From Ursus arctos (taxonomy: Eukaryota; Chordata; Mammalia; Carnivora; Ursidae), in NCBI RefSeq assembly GCF_023065955.2, contig NC_079873.1, forward strand, positions 5,842,566-5,906,565: 64,000 nt of DNA, given 5' to 3'. Shown here piece by piece: positions 11,513-23,039 of the stretch. The notes under the pieces were generated by a model that was not told where the DNA came from, searched no databases, and worked only from the letters and a program-made list of their open reading frames with translations. Positions within the stretch are counted from its first letter, which is position 1, and each line of letters opens with the position of its first letter. Position numbers and translations under genes: made by a program.

Positions 11513-12515
11513 CACCTCACTTCTCGATGAAAGAGGTATCAAAGGATTTGAGGGCTTCAGGATGCCAGGTATTATGGAAGGCACTAGAAATGCACAAATA
11601 AAATACAGCAGAGCTCCCACAAAAAGCTCAGAGTTTAGCAAAAGAAGTGAACCAGTGAAGAGTCGGCTATAACACTCTGGTTAATCTATGGAAAAATGCC
11701 GAGGGTACACAGAACAGAAAATTTGGGAATATCTTATAAGTAGGAGTTTAGGCAGTTAAAACAAAACAAATACACAACAACAACAACAACAAGAGGCAGA
11801 GAACACAGCTTCCCTGCTGAGACTGTGGCCAAATGAGTGAGCTTTGCCACAGAATCCTCATTCAGCCATGAGATACTGCCAACTTCCACTATCTGTCCTT
11901 CCTGTCATTAAACAAACCAAACACCCAAGCAAATATGTATTGGGCCAGAGTCAGCAATGACACCTTGGTTTCACTAACTACAGGCTGTCTTTCATCTCTC
12001 TCTCTCCTGCACCTGTGGTCTCCTCACTTCTGTGTGACAAGTCCTAGAAGCCTCCCAGCTTCTCAACCAAAGACACACATGCTCCCCAGCCTATCTCTAT
12101 GGGGGCTGATTATAAGAGCCTACTTCTCATGAGTCCCCCTTGCCAGACTGGGAGTTTCCTTAGCTGTGGCTCCACTGACTAGATCTCAAGTAGCTGTGGC
12201 TGATTGCAATAGACACTGAAACATTCTCTTAGGTTCTTATGCACACACTCACACATGCACTCTCGTGTGCACACTTGCTCAACTACACTCTTATGCATAC
12301 ATACCCAAAACACAAATAAAATTCACACTCTGAGCAACAGGCTTCAAACCCTATTGGTATATTTAAAATGGTGTGTTTTATAAGGTTTATGCAAAGACCG
12401 GACCACAATACATGTCACTTTAAAGTTAGTTTGACTATAATATGTAAAAATCAAGAAGATTAAGAATCATCCCCAAGTCTACAAATGATATATTTTTATA
12501 TTGTAATTAGCCTCT
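11513..12515. other. Unassigned DNA with small (CAA)n
   Basis: A (CAA)n tract lies at about 11771-11792. No repeat family or exon is recognised elsewhere. Confidence 0.45.
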
Positions 12516-12530
12516 AAATAGGGGGAGATT

Positions 12531-12742
12531 TTATTTTATTTTATTTTAAAGATTCCATTTATTTATTAGAGAACGAGGGCAAGAAAGAGAGAGAGCATGA
12601 GCGGGGGGGGGAGGAGCAGAAGGAGAGGGAGAAGCAGACTCCCCGCTGAACAGGGAACCCAACTCAGGGTTCGATCCTGGGACTCAGAGATCATGATCTG
12701 AGCCTAAGGCAGACGCTCAACAGATGCAGCCACCCAGCGCCT
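12531..12742 (-). mobile_element. SINEC, antisense, older subtype
   Basis: A (TTTTA)n start is followed by 'aagattccatttatttatta', a GA-rich body, 'agaagcagactccccgctga', 'ttcgatcctgggactcagag' and a degraded head 'cacccagcgcct'. The left flank (12516-12533) and right flank (12743-12759) are versions of one target, AAATAGGGGGAGATTT / AAAAAAGGGGAAATTT. The right copy was reused by the L1 that follows. Confidence 0.93.
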
Positions 12743-12775
12743 AAAAAAGGGGAAATTTAGGTGAGGGTTGGAGTT

Positions 12776-12785
12776 AAGATGGCGG
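12776..12785 (+). promoter_or_regulatory. YY1-like site at L1 5' end
   Basis: AAGATGGCGG lies about 16 bp from the L1 5' boundary. In human L1 a YY1 site at the same relative place positions transcription start. Its retention here supports the view that the 5' end is authentic. Function in this copy is inferred only. Confidence 0.6.
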
Positions 12786-13115
12786 AGGAGTAGGGGACCC
12801 CTTTTTAAGCCGGTCCCCTGAGTCGAGTGGGATAGGTACCAGACCAGCCTGAACATCCATGGAATCAGCCTGAGATGAAGGAAGATACATCTGGATCTCT
12901 ACAAATGAACATCTCCAGCGCTGAGTATTGAGGGCACACGGAGACTCTACCCAAACAGGGTTGCCTGAGTATTGGCGCGGCAGCCCCCCCGCCAGAAGGC
13001 AGGCTGAAAAATCAAGAAGCCCACATCCCTAAGATCCCTATAAAACAAGGGCACATGGCCTGGGTCTGGTCAATAATTTGGGCTCTGGACAACCCCGCAA
13101 CCTCTCCTCATCAGA

Positions 13116-14311
13116 ATGACGAGAAGGAGAAATCCCCCACAGCAAAGAAAAGACAATGAGTCTGCAGCCTCTGCCACAGAACTAATGGATATGGATGTAA
13201 CCAAATTATCAGAAATGGAATTCAGAGTAACAATGGTCAAGATGATGTGTAGACTTGAAAAAAGTATTAATGAAAATGCTAATGAGAATATAGAATCTCT
13301 AAGGCAGGAAATGAGAGCGAATCTGGCAGAAATTAAAAATTCTTTTTTTTAAGATTATTTATTTATTTATTTGACAGAATGAGACAGCCAGTGAGAGAAG
13401 GAACACAAGCAGGGGAGTGGGAGAGGAAGAAGCAGGCTCCCAGTGGAGGAGCCCGATGTGGGACTCGATCCCAGAATGCCGGGATCACGCCCTGAGCTGG
13501 AGGCAAATGCTCAACGACTGCGCCACCCAGGTGCCCCAGAAATTAAAAATTCTATGAGCCAAATGCAGTCAAAACTAGAGGCTCTGACGGCCAGGGTGAA
13601 TGAGGCAGAAGAATGTATCAGCAAATTGGAGGATGGGTTAGTAGAAGAGAAAGCTAAAATAGAATCTGGACTCAAAAAAATCCATGCTCAAGAATGTAGG
13701 TTATGGGAGATTACTGACTCAATGAAACGTTCCAATGTCAGAATCATCGGCATCCCCGAGGGGGTGGAGAAAAACAGAGGTCTAGAAGAGATATTTGAAC
13801 AAATTGTAGCTGAAAACTTCCCTAATCTAGCAAGGGAAACAAACATTCGTGTCCAAGAGGCAGAGAGGACCCCTCCCAGCTCAAACATGACAAACCTACA
13901 CCACGTCACGTCATAGCGCAATTTGCAAATATTAGATCCAAGGATACAGTATTGAAAGCGGCCATGGCAAAGAAATTTCTCACGTACCAAGGCAAAGGTA
14001 TCAGAATTACGTCAGACCTGTCCACACAGACCTGGAATGAGAGAAAGGGTTGAAGGGGCATTTTTAAAGCTCTTTCAGAGAAAAACATGCAGCCAAGGAT
14101 CCTTTATCCAGCAAAGCTGTCATTCAGAATTGATGGAGAAATAAAGACCTTCCAGAATCGCCAGTCATTGACCAATTTTGTAACCACGAAACCAGCCCTA
14201 CAGGAGATATTAAGGGGGTTCTATAAAGGTAAAAAGGCCCCAAGAGTGATACAGAACAGAAAGTCGCAATCTATAGAAACAAAGACTTTACTGGCAACAC
14301 AGCATCATTAA
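13116..14311 (+). pseudogene. L1 ORF1 (ORF1p), disrupted
   Basis: ORF1p is an RNA-binding trimeric chaperone of the L1 particle. The first codons read MTRRRNPPQQRKDN and continue into the coiled-coil N-terminal part, ending in a SINE insertion (13344-13537). The frame resumes after the duplicated target and carries the coiled coil (KLEALTARVNEAEECISKLE) and the start of the RRM domain (RIIGIPEGVEKNRGLEEIFE). A frameshift near 13885-13905 and a TGG-to-TGA change at 14051-14053 break the RRM/C-terminal region. The C-terminal domain is readable (MQPRILYPAKLSFRIDGEIK) to the stop at 14309-14311. Confidence 0.93.
13344..13537 (-). mobile_element. SINEC inserted in L1 ORF1, antisense
   Basis: It has a poly-T/TTTA start, body 'gacagccagtgagagaagga', 'gcaggctcccagtggaggag', and end 'cacccaggtgcccc'. 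The 16-bp perfect TSD AGAAATTAAAAATTCT is at 13328-13343 and 13538-13553. The insertion is younger than the host L1. It makes a chimeric frame (13443-13916) in which SINE codons precede L1 coiled-coil codons. Confidence 0.97.
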
Positions 14312-14317
14312 AATCAT

Positions 14318-17300
14318 ATCTGTCAATAACCAGTCTCAATGTAAATGGCCTAAATGCTCCCATAATGCCACAGGGTCACAGATTAGATTAAAAAAATAGG
14401 ACCCATCCATTTGCTGTCTACAAGAGACTCATTCTGAACCTAAAGATACATTCAGACTGAAAGTAAAGGGATGGAATACCACCTTTCATGCCAATGGACC
14501 TCAAAAGAAAGCTGGGGTAGCAATTCTCATATCAGACAGATTGGATTTTAAACTAAAGACTATAGTTAGAGACACAGAAGGACACTATATTATTCTTAAA
14601 GGATGTATCCAACAAGTGGATATGACAATTATAAATATATATGCCCCCGACAGGGAAGCAGCAAGATACACGAGCCAACTCTTAACCAGAATAATGAGAC
14701 ATATAGATAAAAATACGTTAATAGTAGGGGACCCCAACACTCCACTATCAGAAATAGACAGAGCACCCATGCAGAAAACCGACAAAGAAACAAGGGCTTT
14801 GAATGCCATACTCCACGAGTTGGACCTCATAGATATATATAGAACACTACACCCAGAACCAAAGAATACTCATTCTATTCTAATGCTCATGGAACATTCT
14901 CAAGAATAGACCATGTTCTGGGTCACAAAACAGGTCTCAACCAATACCAAAAGACTGAAATTATTCCCTGCATATTCTCAGACCACAATGCTTTGAAATT
15001 GGAACTCAACCACAAGGAAAAATTTGGAAGAAACCCAAACACTTGGAAAGTAAGAACCATCCTGCTCAGGAATGATTCGATAAACCAAGAAATCAAAAAT
15101 CAATTTAAACAATTTATGGAGACCAACGAGAATGAAAACATAACGGTCCAAAACCTATGGGATACTGCAAAGGCAGTCCTGAGGGGGAAATACATAGCCA
15201 TCCAACCCTCACTCAAAAGAAGAGAAAAATCTAAAACTCAGTTTTTATATTCTCACCTCAAGAAGCTGGAACAGCAACAGAGGGACAGGCCTAATCCACG
15301 CACGAGGAAGCAGTTGACCAAGATGAGAGCAGAAATCAATGAATTAGAAACCAGAAGTACAGTGGAGCAGATCAACAGAACTAGAAGCTGGTTCTTTGAG
15401 AGAATTAATAAAATTGACAGACCTCTGGCAAGACTTTTCCAAAAGAATAGAGAAAGGACCCAAATTAATAAAATTATGACTGAAAAGGGAGAGGTCACGA
15501 CCAACACCAATGAAATTGGAAGGATTATTAGAAACTTTTATCAACAGCTTTGTGCCAATAAATTAAGCAATCTGGAAGAGATGGAGGACTTCCTGGAAAC
15601 CTATAAACTACCAAGACTGAAACAGGAAGAAATTGATTTTTTAAACAGGCCAATTAATTATGAAGAGATTGAAACAGTGATTAAAAAAAAAACTTCAAAA
15701 TAACAAAACTCCAGGCCAGAACGGTTTTCCTGGGGAATTCTACCAAACATTCAAAGAAGAAATAATACCTATTCCTCTAAAGCTATTTCAAAAAATAGAA
15801 ACAGAAGGAAAGTTACCAAACTCATTCTATGAGGCCAATATTACCTTGATCCCCAAACCAGGCAAAGACCCCATCAAAAAGGAGAATTACAGACCGATTT
15901 CCCTAATGAATATGGATGCCAAAATCCTCAACAAGATCCTGGCTAATAGAATCCAACAGTACATTAAAGGGATTATCCATCATGACCAAGTGGGATTCAT
16001 CCCTGGGATGCAAGGGTGGTTCAACATTCGCAAATCTATCAGTGTCTTAGATTTTATCCAGAAGGAAAAAGCCAAAAATCATATGATTCTCTCAACAGAT
16101 GCAGAAAAAGCATTTGACAAAATATAGCATCCTTTCCTGATTAAAACCCTTCAGAGTGTAGGGATAGAGGGTACATTCCTCAAACTCATAAAAACCATCT
16201 ATGAAAAGCCTACGGCAAATATTATTCTCAATGGGGAAAAGCTGGAAGCCTTTCCCTTAAGATCAGGAACATGACAAGGATGCCCACTCTCGCCACTATT
16301 ATTCAACATAGTACCAGAAGTCCTTGCAACAGCAATCAGACAACAAAAAGGGATAAAAGGTGTCCAAATCGGCAAAGAAGAAGTCAAAATGTCTCTCTTC
16401 GCAGATGACATGATACTCGATATGGAAAACCCAAAGGAATCCACTCCCAAACTATTAGAAGTTATAGAGCAATTCAGTAATGTGGCGGGATACAAAATCA
16501 ATGCTCAGAAATCAGTTGCATTTCTATACACGAATAATGAGACTGAAGAAAGAGAAATTAGGGAATCCATCCCATTTACAATAGCACCAAAACCATACAT
16601 TACCTTGGAATTAACTTAACCAGAGACGTAAAAGGCCTATATTCTAGAAACTATAAATCACTCTTGAAAGACATTGAAGAAGACACAAAAAGATGGAAAA
16701 ATATTCCATGCTCATGGATTGGAAGAATTAACATAGTTAAAATGTCCACGCTACCCAGAGCAATCTACACTTTCAATGCTATCCCGATCAAAATACCGAG
16801 GACATTTTTCAAAGAACTGGAACAAATAGTTCTTAAATTTGTATGGAACCAGAAAAGGCCCCGAATCACCAAGGAACTGATGAAAAGGAGAAACAAAGCT
16901 GGGGGCATCACAATGCCGGATTTCGAGCTGTACTACAAAGCTGTGATCACAAAGACAGCATGGTACTGGCACAAAAACAGACACATAGACCAATGGAACA
17001 GAATAGAGAACCCAGAAATGGACCCTCGGCTTTTTGGGCAACTACTCTTTGATAAAGCAGGAAAAAACATCCGGTGGAAAAAAGACAGTCTCTTCAATAA
17101 ATGGTGCTGGGAAAATTGGACAGCTACATGCAAAAGAATGAAACTTGACCACTATCTCACACCAGACACAAAGATAAACTCCAAATGGATGAAAGACCTC
17201 GATGTGAGACAGGAATCCATCAAAATCCTAGAGGAGAACATAGGCAGCAACCTCTACGACATCGGCCAAAGCAACCTTTTACATGAAACATCTCCAAAGG

Positions 17301-18127
17301 CAAGAGAAACAAAAGATAAAATGAACTTGTGGGACTTCATCAAGATAAAAAGCTACTGCACAGCCAAGGAAACAGTCAAAAAAACAAAGAGGCAGCCCAC
17401 AGAATGGGAGAAGATATTTGCAAATGATACTACAGATAGAAGACTGGTATCCAAGATCTACAAAGAACTTCTCAAACTCAATACGTGAGAAACAAATAAA
17501 CAAATCAAAAAATGGGCAGAAGATATGAACAGACACTTTTCCAATGAAGACATACAAATGGCTAACAGACACATGAAAAAATGTTCAAAATCATTAGCCA
17601 TCAGGGAAATTCAAATCAAAACCACACTGAGATACCACCTTACACCAGTTAGAATGGCAAAAATTGACAAGGCAAGAAACAACAATTGCTGGAGAGGATG
17701 TGGAGAAGGGGGATCCCTCCTACATTGTTGGTGGGAATGCAAGTTGGTACGGCCACTCTGGAAAACAGTGTGGAGGTCCCTTAAAAAGTTAAAAATAGAG
17801 CTACCCTATGACCCAGCCATTGCACTACTGGATATTTACCCCAAAGATACAGACGTAGTGAAGAGAAGGGCCATATGCACCCCAATGTTCCTAGCAGCAT
17901 TGTCCACAATAGCTAAATCATGGAAGGAACCGAGATGCCCTTCAATGGATGACTGGATTAAGAAGTTGTGGTCCATATATACAATGGAATATTACTCAGC
18001 TATCAAAAAGAACGAGTTCTCAACATTTGCTGCAACATGGACGGGACTGGAGGAGATAATGCTAAGTGAAATAAGTCAAGCAGAGAAAGACAATTATCAT
18101 TTGATTTCTCTCATCTATGGAACATAA
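14318..18127 (+). pseudogene. L1 ORF2 (endonuclease-reverse transcriptase), disrupted
   Basis: ORF2p nicks target DNA and reverse-transcribes L1 RNA. EN motifs seen: LNVNGLN (about 14335), GDPNTPL (14727-14747, where GDFNTPL is usual) and SDHNAL (14978-14995). RT motifs: '[20 protein letters not shown]', '[12 protein letters not shown]', [12 protein letters not shown] and the catalytic FADD (16398-16409). The Cys-rich C-terminus ends [15 protein letters not shown] and [11 protein letters not shown]. Breaks: early frameshift near 14380, frameshift near 14870, extra A in a poly-A run near 15690, TAG at 16125-16127, TGA at 16272-16274, frameshift near 16605, stop at 17486-17488. Confidence 0.95.
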
Positions 18128-18657
18128 GAACTAGGAAGATCAGTAGGGGAAGAAAGGGATAAAGAAAGGGGGTAATCAGAAGGGGGAATGAAGCATGAGA
18201 GACTATGGACTCTGAGAAACAAACTGAGGGCTTCATAGGGGAGGGCATGGGGGAATGGGATAGGCTGGTGATGGGTAATAAGGAGGGCACGTATTGCATG
18301 GTGCACTGGGTGTTATACGCAACTAATGAATCATCGAACTTTACATCAAAAACCAGGGATGTACTGTATGGTGACTAACATAATATAATAAAAAAACATT
18401 TAAAAAAGGGGGGAAATTTAAAAATATTTACTTATTTTAAGGTTTCTTGAATGGATGTGGAAATTCACTACTTGTTTCAGTTCAACTTCTACCTGATTGA
18501 CTTGTCTCATCTGGCTTTTCTTAACTGGGTCAACCAATTTGTTCCTCTCTGATTGAATGCAGCACTTAGATAATTGTTTTAAAGTCTGGGATATGTTGTG
18601 TAATGTGTGATTTTATGTGCCTATTGGTAGACTCAGCCCTACTAAAACTCAGTGCCT

Positions 18658-18855
18658 CGGGGCACCTGGTGGCTCAGCTGGTTGCCATATCCGACTCTTG
18701 ATTTCGGCTCAGGTCATGATCTCAGGTCCTAGGATTGAGCCCACTTGGGGCCCCCTGATCAGTGCTAGTCTGCTTGTCTCCCTCTCCTTCCGCCCCTCCC
18801 CCTGCTCATGCTTTCTTTGTCAAATAAATAAATAAGTAAAAAAATAAAATAAAAT
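18658..18855 (+). mobile_element. SINEC, older subtype
   Basis: Head ggggcacctggtggctcagc, 'ggctcaggtcatgatctcag', CT-rich body and (AAAAT)n tail. TSD AAAACTCAGTGCCT (18644-18657) and AAAATTCAGTGCCT (18856-18869) differ at one base. Confidence 0.95.
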
Positions 18856-18869
18856 AAAATTCAGTGCCT

Positions 18870-19235
18870 TATCCAAAAAGAGACTGGAACAAAATTAGCA
18901 GCTACGTATGCTTGTGGTTGATAAGATGCCACTTAACAGTTCTTTAAAATGTATACTTTCATTCACTCACTTCACAGTTACTAAATTACTATATACCAGA
19001 CACTACATTAAAATATGTGAGGGTAGACATACACACACACGTATTCACAAACCCATTTATACTGATGTATGTTTCTGTTCTCTAAGAGTTTATCAGGTAG
19101 ACAGAGATAGAAAACATACAGTTTGATAAGAAACAAAAATGTGTCTACACCTCAACTGACCAAGGAAGGCATTCTGGCCAATGTGGAATCTGAGCTGCTC
19201 TTTAAATGGCTTCCAATATAGTTATTAAGAAGACA
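18870..19235. other. Unassigned DNA
   Basis: No recognised family. A weak L2-like trace at 18960-19010 is not claimed. Confidence 0.45.
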
Positions 19236-19242
19236 TTAGATA

Positions 19243-19345
19243 TAAGTGATGAAACACTAAATTTTATTCCTGAAACCAGTATTATACTATATGTTAACTA
19301 ACTAGAATTTAAATAAAACTTTAAAACAAGAACAATAACAACAAC
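19243..19345 (+). mobile_element. Very short L1 3'-end insertion
   Basis: Text 'acactaaattttattcctga', 'ttatactatatgttaactaa' and an A-rich end is the carnivore L1 tail. AGAAGACATTAGA occurs at about 19230-19242 and again near 19349-19361, flanking about 105 bp, so this is a 5'-truncated L1 with its own TSD. Confidence 0.82.
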
Positions 19346-19361
19346 AGAAGAAGACATTAGA

Positions 19362-20200
19362 AGTGATAAAAAAGTATCCAGATATAACACACAAACTTGG
19401 ATTTGTATTATTATTTGATACCCAAATTTCATTTCAGTTACCTACAAAATCAGAATTATGAAATTATTTAAAGGTGGCCTGCTTAATATTTTTATTTTAT
19501 TATGTTAAGAAACATTACTGGCACAAAAAACTGCACTCACATTCGCTTACACTTTCATCATATTTCAGTGTCATGATGCGTGTGAAGCCTACCAAGTACT
19601 GATTTAACTGTGAAAGAATAGAAGTAAAAGTATCAAGTTGGAATTTACCTTTAGAAGTTATTTAGTGCCCAACAGTACATCTAAGATCTACCAAAATGCA
19701 AAACAATCAGCTCTTCATTTATGAATTGGTCACTCTGAATCTGTACTAGAGCTCTGTCCACACACACAAAGTACTTCAAGCCAATGGGATGATATCCAAT
19801 TATTCTGAATTCCTTCTCCTTGATCCAATTGTAGAGTGGTGATATTCATTGTATTTACCCACAACTTCAAAACAAATTGAGATTAAGGTACTCTTGATCA
19901 ATGCAACAACACAGAGAATCAATCATGTGATGTCACAGGTACCCACAGAATACACAATTTAGACTTTTTATGCAAATAGGATGCAAAGTTTGTATAGTCA
20001 AAAATAATAGCAAACATGATCGTAACATTAAGGGCTAAAATACAGTCAGAGATTCATGCAAACTACAGGAATACATATTCCATATTTAAAGTTCATCTTT
20101 AGTTCCAGGGAACTGAAAATTATAATCTTTTATAGTATAACTATAGGATATGACACCCTGCTAAGACCTCTGAGAATAAAGGCTATTCCTTGCAAAATCT
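19362..20200. other. Unassigned DNA
   Basis: AT-rich, no gene or repeat family recognised. Confidence 0.5.
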
Positions 20201-20208
20201 AAAATCAT

Positions 20209-20405
20209 GGGGCACCTGGGTGGCTCAGTGGGTTAAGTATCTGTCAACTGACTCAGGTCATGATCTCAGGGTCCTGGAATCGAGTCCTGCATTGGGCTCC
20301 CTGCTCGGGGCAGGGGGAGTCTGCTTCTCTGTCTCCCTCTGCCCCTGCCCATGCTCTCTCTCTCTCAAATAAATAAAATCTTTAAAAAATAAAATAAAAT
20401 AAAAC
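20209..20405 (+). mobile_element. SINEC
   Basis: Head GGGGCACCTGGGTGGCTCAG, B-box region 'cctggaatcgagtcctgc', 'gggctccctgctcggggcag', CT body and (AAAAT)n tail. TSD AAAATCAT at 20201-20208 and 20406-20413. Confidence 0.95.
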
Positions 20406-20413
20406 AAAATCAT

Positions 20414-21215
20414 ACAGGTGCCTAATAAACGCTGCTTTCAGTAGATAGTTAAAAAAAGGACAACTCTTCAACCTACAGAATGTCACACTCCGTCACTTAG
20501 GTTCAGGTCTGCCATCAACGTGACACTACGATAAAGCCTTGTACCTCTGCAGGAGTCAGGGTTATTAGGGTTGACAGAAGAGATTTGTAAACTTTTTTAA
20601 AACTTTGTGGTACTTTATCACAATAGGGTAATTACATGCTTTGATTCTATACCGCTGCATTTCTGTATTGTCAAAGCAAAATGGATCACTCCATTGTCGA
20701 GATGGATAACCAATTTTTTAAAATACAGTTTATCAGAAGCATTTTGAACTCCATTTATCCTCCTCATTTGCTGCTCAAAACTGCAGAGTGGCAAAAATCG
20801 TAACTTGAAACTGAATGTCCTATTTTGTGCCTCCAAATAAGAGAAACCAAGGGAAGCAGTTCAAGGTTGTGTTTTGAAAGAAGAAAGAGCGAGCATTCTA
20901 GGTTGAAAAGGTCCAGTAAGACCATTTCCATCTATTCCCCACCTGGGAATCCTACCCAAAACAACACAATCTAACTAACCAACAACTTGAAATATTCAGC
21001 AACACAACTACTAGAAACCACAAATGACAGAGCAAACTTGACAAGTATTGTGAAGTGTGGGTAGAGGCAGAGTTTGACACTGGACCTCTAAGAGGGTATG
21101 GGTTCCCTCCGGTTAATTGCCAGCAACCTGGAAAGTCCAGCCCAAAGGTCTCTGAGGAGAGGCCTGAGATCAAGCCTGGGCGAGGCGGGGCAGCGCGGGA
21201 AGGAAATGTTCCTTC
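20414..21215. other. Unassigned DNA
   Basis: No gene or repeat family recognised. Several CpGs near 21180-21200 (gcgaggcggggcagcgcggg) form a small GC-rich patch. Confidence 0.45.
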
Positions 21216-21219
21216 AAGC

Positions 21220-21424
21220 GGTGGTTCTCTGCCCAGGGGACACCTATGGCAATGACTGGAGACACTCTTGAGCTGTCACAACTGGGGAGGTGCTATCAGC
21301 ACTCAGTTAGTGAGCTGAGGCCAGGGGTGCTGGTAAACATCCTGCAATGCCCAGGACACCTCCGCTCCAACAAAGAGCGATTGGCCCCAAATATCAATAG
21401 TGCCGAGGTGAAGAAATCCCAGTC
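21220..21424 (+). mobile_element. Non-autonomous DNA transposon, MER/hAT-like
   Basis: The text runs 'ggtggttctctgcccagggg', 'gtcacaactggggaggtgct', 'ggtgctggtaaacatcctgc' and 'aatagtgccgaggtgaagaa'. A second copy of the same family lies at 58111-58342 with matching blocks in the same order. The start (ggtggttctc) and end (gtgaagaaatcc) fit short terminal inverted repeats of hAT-type elements. Family name not assigned. Confidence 0.7.
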
Positions 21425-21477
21425 TAGAGACTTAACTCAGCAGAGAGAGTGAGGGGAAGAGAGGAGATGCCATCTTT

Positions 21478-21656
21478 ACAGGCAATTTCTTTCGTTTTTT
21501 TAAGTTTTTATTTAAATTCTAGTTAGTTAACGTATAGGGTAATATTGGTTTCGGGAGTAATATTGAGTGATTCATCACTTCCATACAGTACCCAGTGCTT
21601 ATCACAAGTGCCCTCCTTAATGCCCATCCCCTATCTAGCCCATCCCCCATTGACAG
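21478..21656 (-). mobile_element. Short antisense carnivore L1 tail
   Basis: Plus-strand text 'taagtttttatttaaattct', 'agttagttaacgtatagggt' and 'cagtacccagtgcttatcac aagtgccctccttaatgccc' is the complement of the carnivore L1 3' end. The pair ACAGGCAATTTCT (about 21479-21491) and ACAGGCAATCTCT (about 21653-21665) flanks it and differs by one base. Confidence 0.85.
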
Positions 21657-21665
21657 GCAATCTCT

Positions 21666-22185
21666 ACGGTGTGCAGTGCAGGCTTCTCCCCAGGAAGCCT
21701 GTCCAACATGACCTTCCTAGGAAAGGGAGGGAGATAACAAGTAACCCATGACAACACAAACAATTCCACTTCTGAGGGCTTTGCTGGGAACCCAGGAAGC
21801 TTGATTTTTGAAAGGGAAACACATTGACAGGGCACAGAAGTGACCACTTTGGAAAGAGTGTGTTGGAGACCACACATGCGCAGGGGAGGCTGTGCACACT
21901 TCTGCAGTGCCCCCTGCCTTCCTCCCTGCCCTCGGTGCCTCCTCATGGTTTCCATGCACACAGCGCGTCCCACTCAACAAGACCCAACAGTAGGAAAGGG
22001 CTGTACATGGCTCTTCTGTGTATGTGCGGTGAGGGGGATATGACAGAAAAAAGAAGTATGTATATGACCAGAAAATTTATCCAAAAAAAAAAGAGAAAAG
22101 CACAACCAAAAAGTTCTCCAGAGTCTCAGATAAATTGCAGAGAATAGAAACAAGATTATTCTTTAAATTATGAGACAACACAAGG
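21666..22185. other. Unassigned DNA
   Basis: A moderately GC-rich patch at 21850-22000. Overlapping open frames on both strands here do not resemble any family and are taken as chance. Confidence 0.45.
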
Positions 22186-22429
22186 AGATTTTTAAAACCA
22201 AGGAGATTTTAGTAAAGCGTAGGAAAGAAATGGAAGAAATATACAATGTAAGGGAAAACAACAATTAGAGTGAATATAATGGAGAGTAAATTCAGAAGCA
22301 CGAACCCTAAAGTTGAGTCAAGAAATATACCAAAATGGAAGACAACAATGATATAAAAACAATTATGAAGATGGCTGGATGAACACAACACAAAGAGTCC
22401 AGTGTAGCATAACTGATATTCCTGGAGAA

Positions 22430-22499
22430 GAGAAGGAGAGGAGAGGAGAGGAGAGGAGAGGAGAGGAGAGGAGAGGAGAGGAGAGGAGAGGAGAGGAGA
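22430..22499 (+). repeat. (GGAGA)n pentanucleotide tract
   Basis: About 13 near-perfect GAGAG/GGAGA units. On the minus strand it reads as (TCTCC)n and creates long Leu/Ser-rich open frames that are not genes. A purine-only strand of this length can form triplex (H-DNA). Confidence 0.97.
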
Positions 22500-23001
22500 A
22501 AACGCACTGAAAACCAATTCAGGGCAATAAGAAAAGACATTTTATTCTGGAATAAACAATTGAACCTGTTGATAAAGAGGACACGGTCTCCCAAGAAATT
22601 TGCTCTGGAATTATCAGCATGAAGACATGGTGAAATTCATCAACTTCAAACACAAAGACTCATGGGGAAATGCAGGCAGAAAAAACAGCGGAGCTATGTG
22701 AAAGGGGAAAGACTCAGTCTGATCTCAGACTTCTGGATGGCAACACAGAGTGTGGGAAAATCACAGGGGAATGGCTACAAAAATTAGAGAGTAAGAAAGT
22801 GTCCTCCCCAAATTGTGTGCCCAGCCAAGCTGTCCTTCAACTATAAAAGCAATCTATAGACATTCTGCAGCATAAAAAAAAAAGCTGAAAGAATATAATA
22901 CCCATGCACTGGTCTTCACAACATTCCTGGATGACAAAATTCCAGGCAATAAAAGATAAATAAAAAAAAATAAATACCTCAGGAATGGAGAAACAATGGT
23001 T

Positions 23002-23003
<2 letters not shown>

Positions 23004-23037
<34 letters not shown>
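23004..23037 (+). repeat. (AC)n microsatellite
   Basis: Seventeen uninterrupted AC units. Creates VC-repeat frames on the minus strand. Confidence 0.98.

Positions 23038-23039
<2 letters not shown>

Larger units (their letters stand above)
12760..18401 (+). mobile_element. Near-full-length carnivore L1, inactive
   Basis: About 5.6 kb: short 5' UTR, ORF1, ORF2, 3' UTR ending in the carnivore L1 tail (gggtgttatacgcaactaat...gtactgtatggtgactaaca) and AATAAAA poly(A). It is flanked by AAAAAAGGGGAAATTTA (12743-12759) and AAAAAAGGGGGGAAATTTA (18402-18420), a TSD with a two-base difference in the G-run. A SINE sits in ORF1. Stops and frameshifts in both ORFs rule out autonomous activity. The 5' end at the 'gagttaagatggcggagg' motif suggests little or no 5' truncation. 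Confidence 0.97.

Noticed and set aside
22209..22594. Leu/Ser-rich minus-strand frames
   Set aside because: They are created by the (TCTCC)n tract, which is open in all frames.
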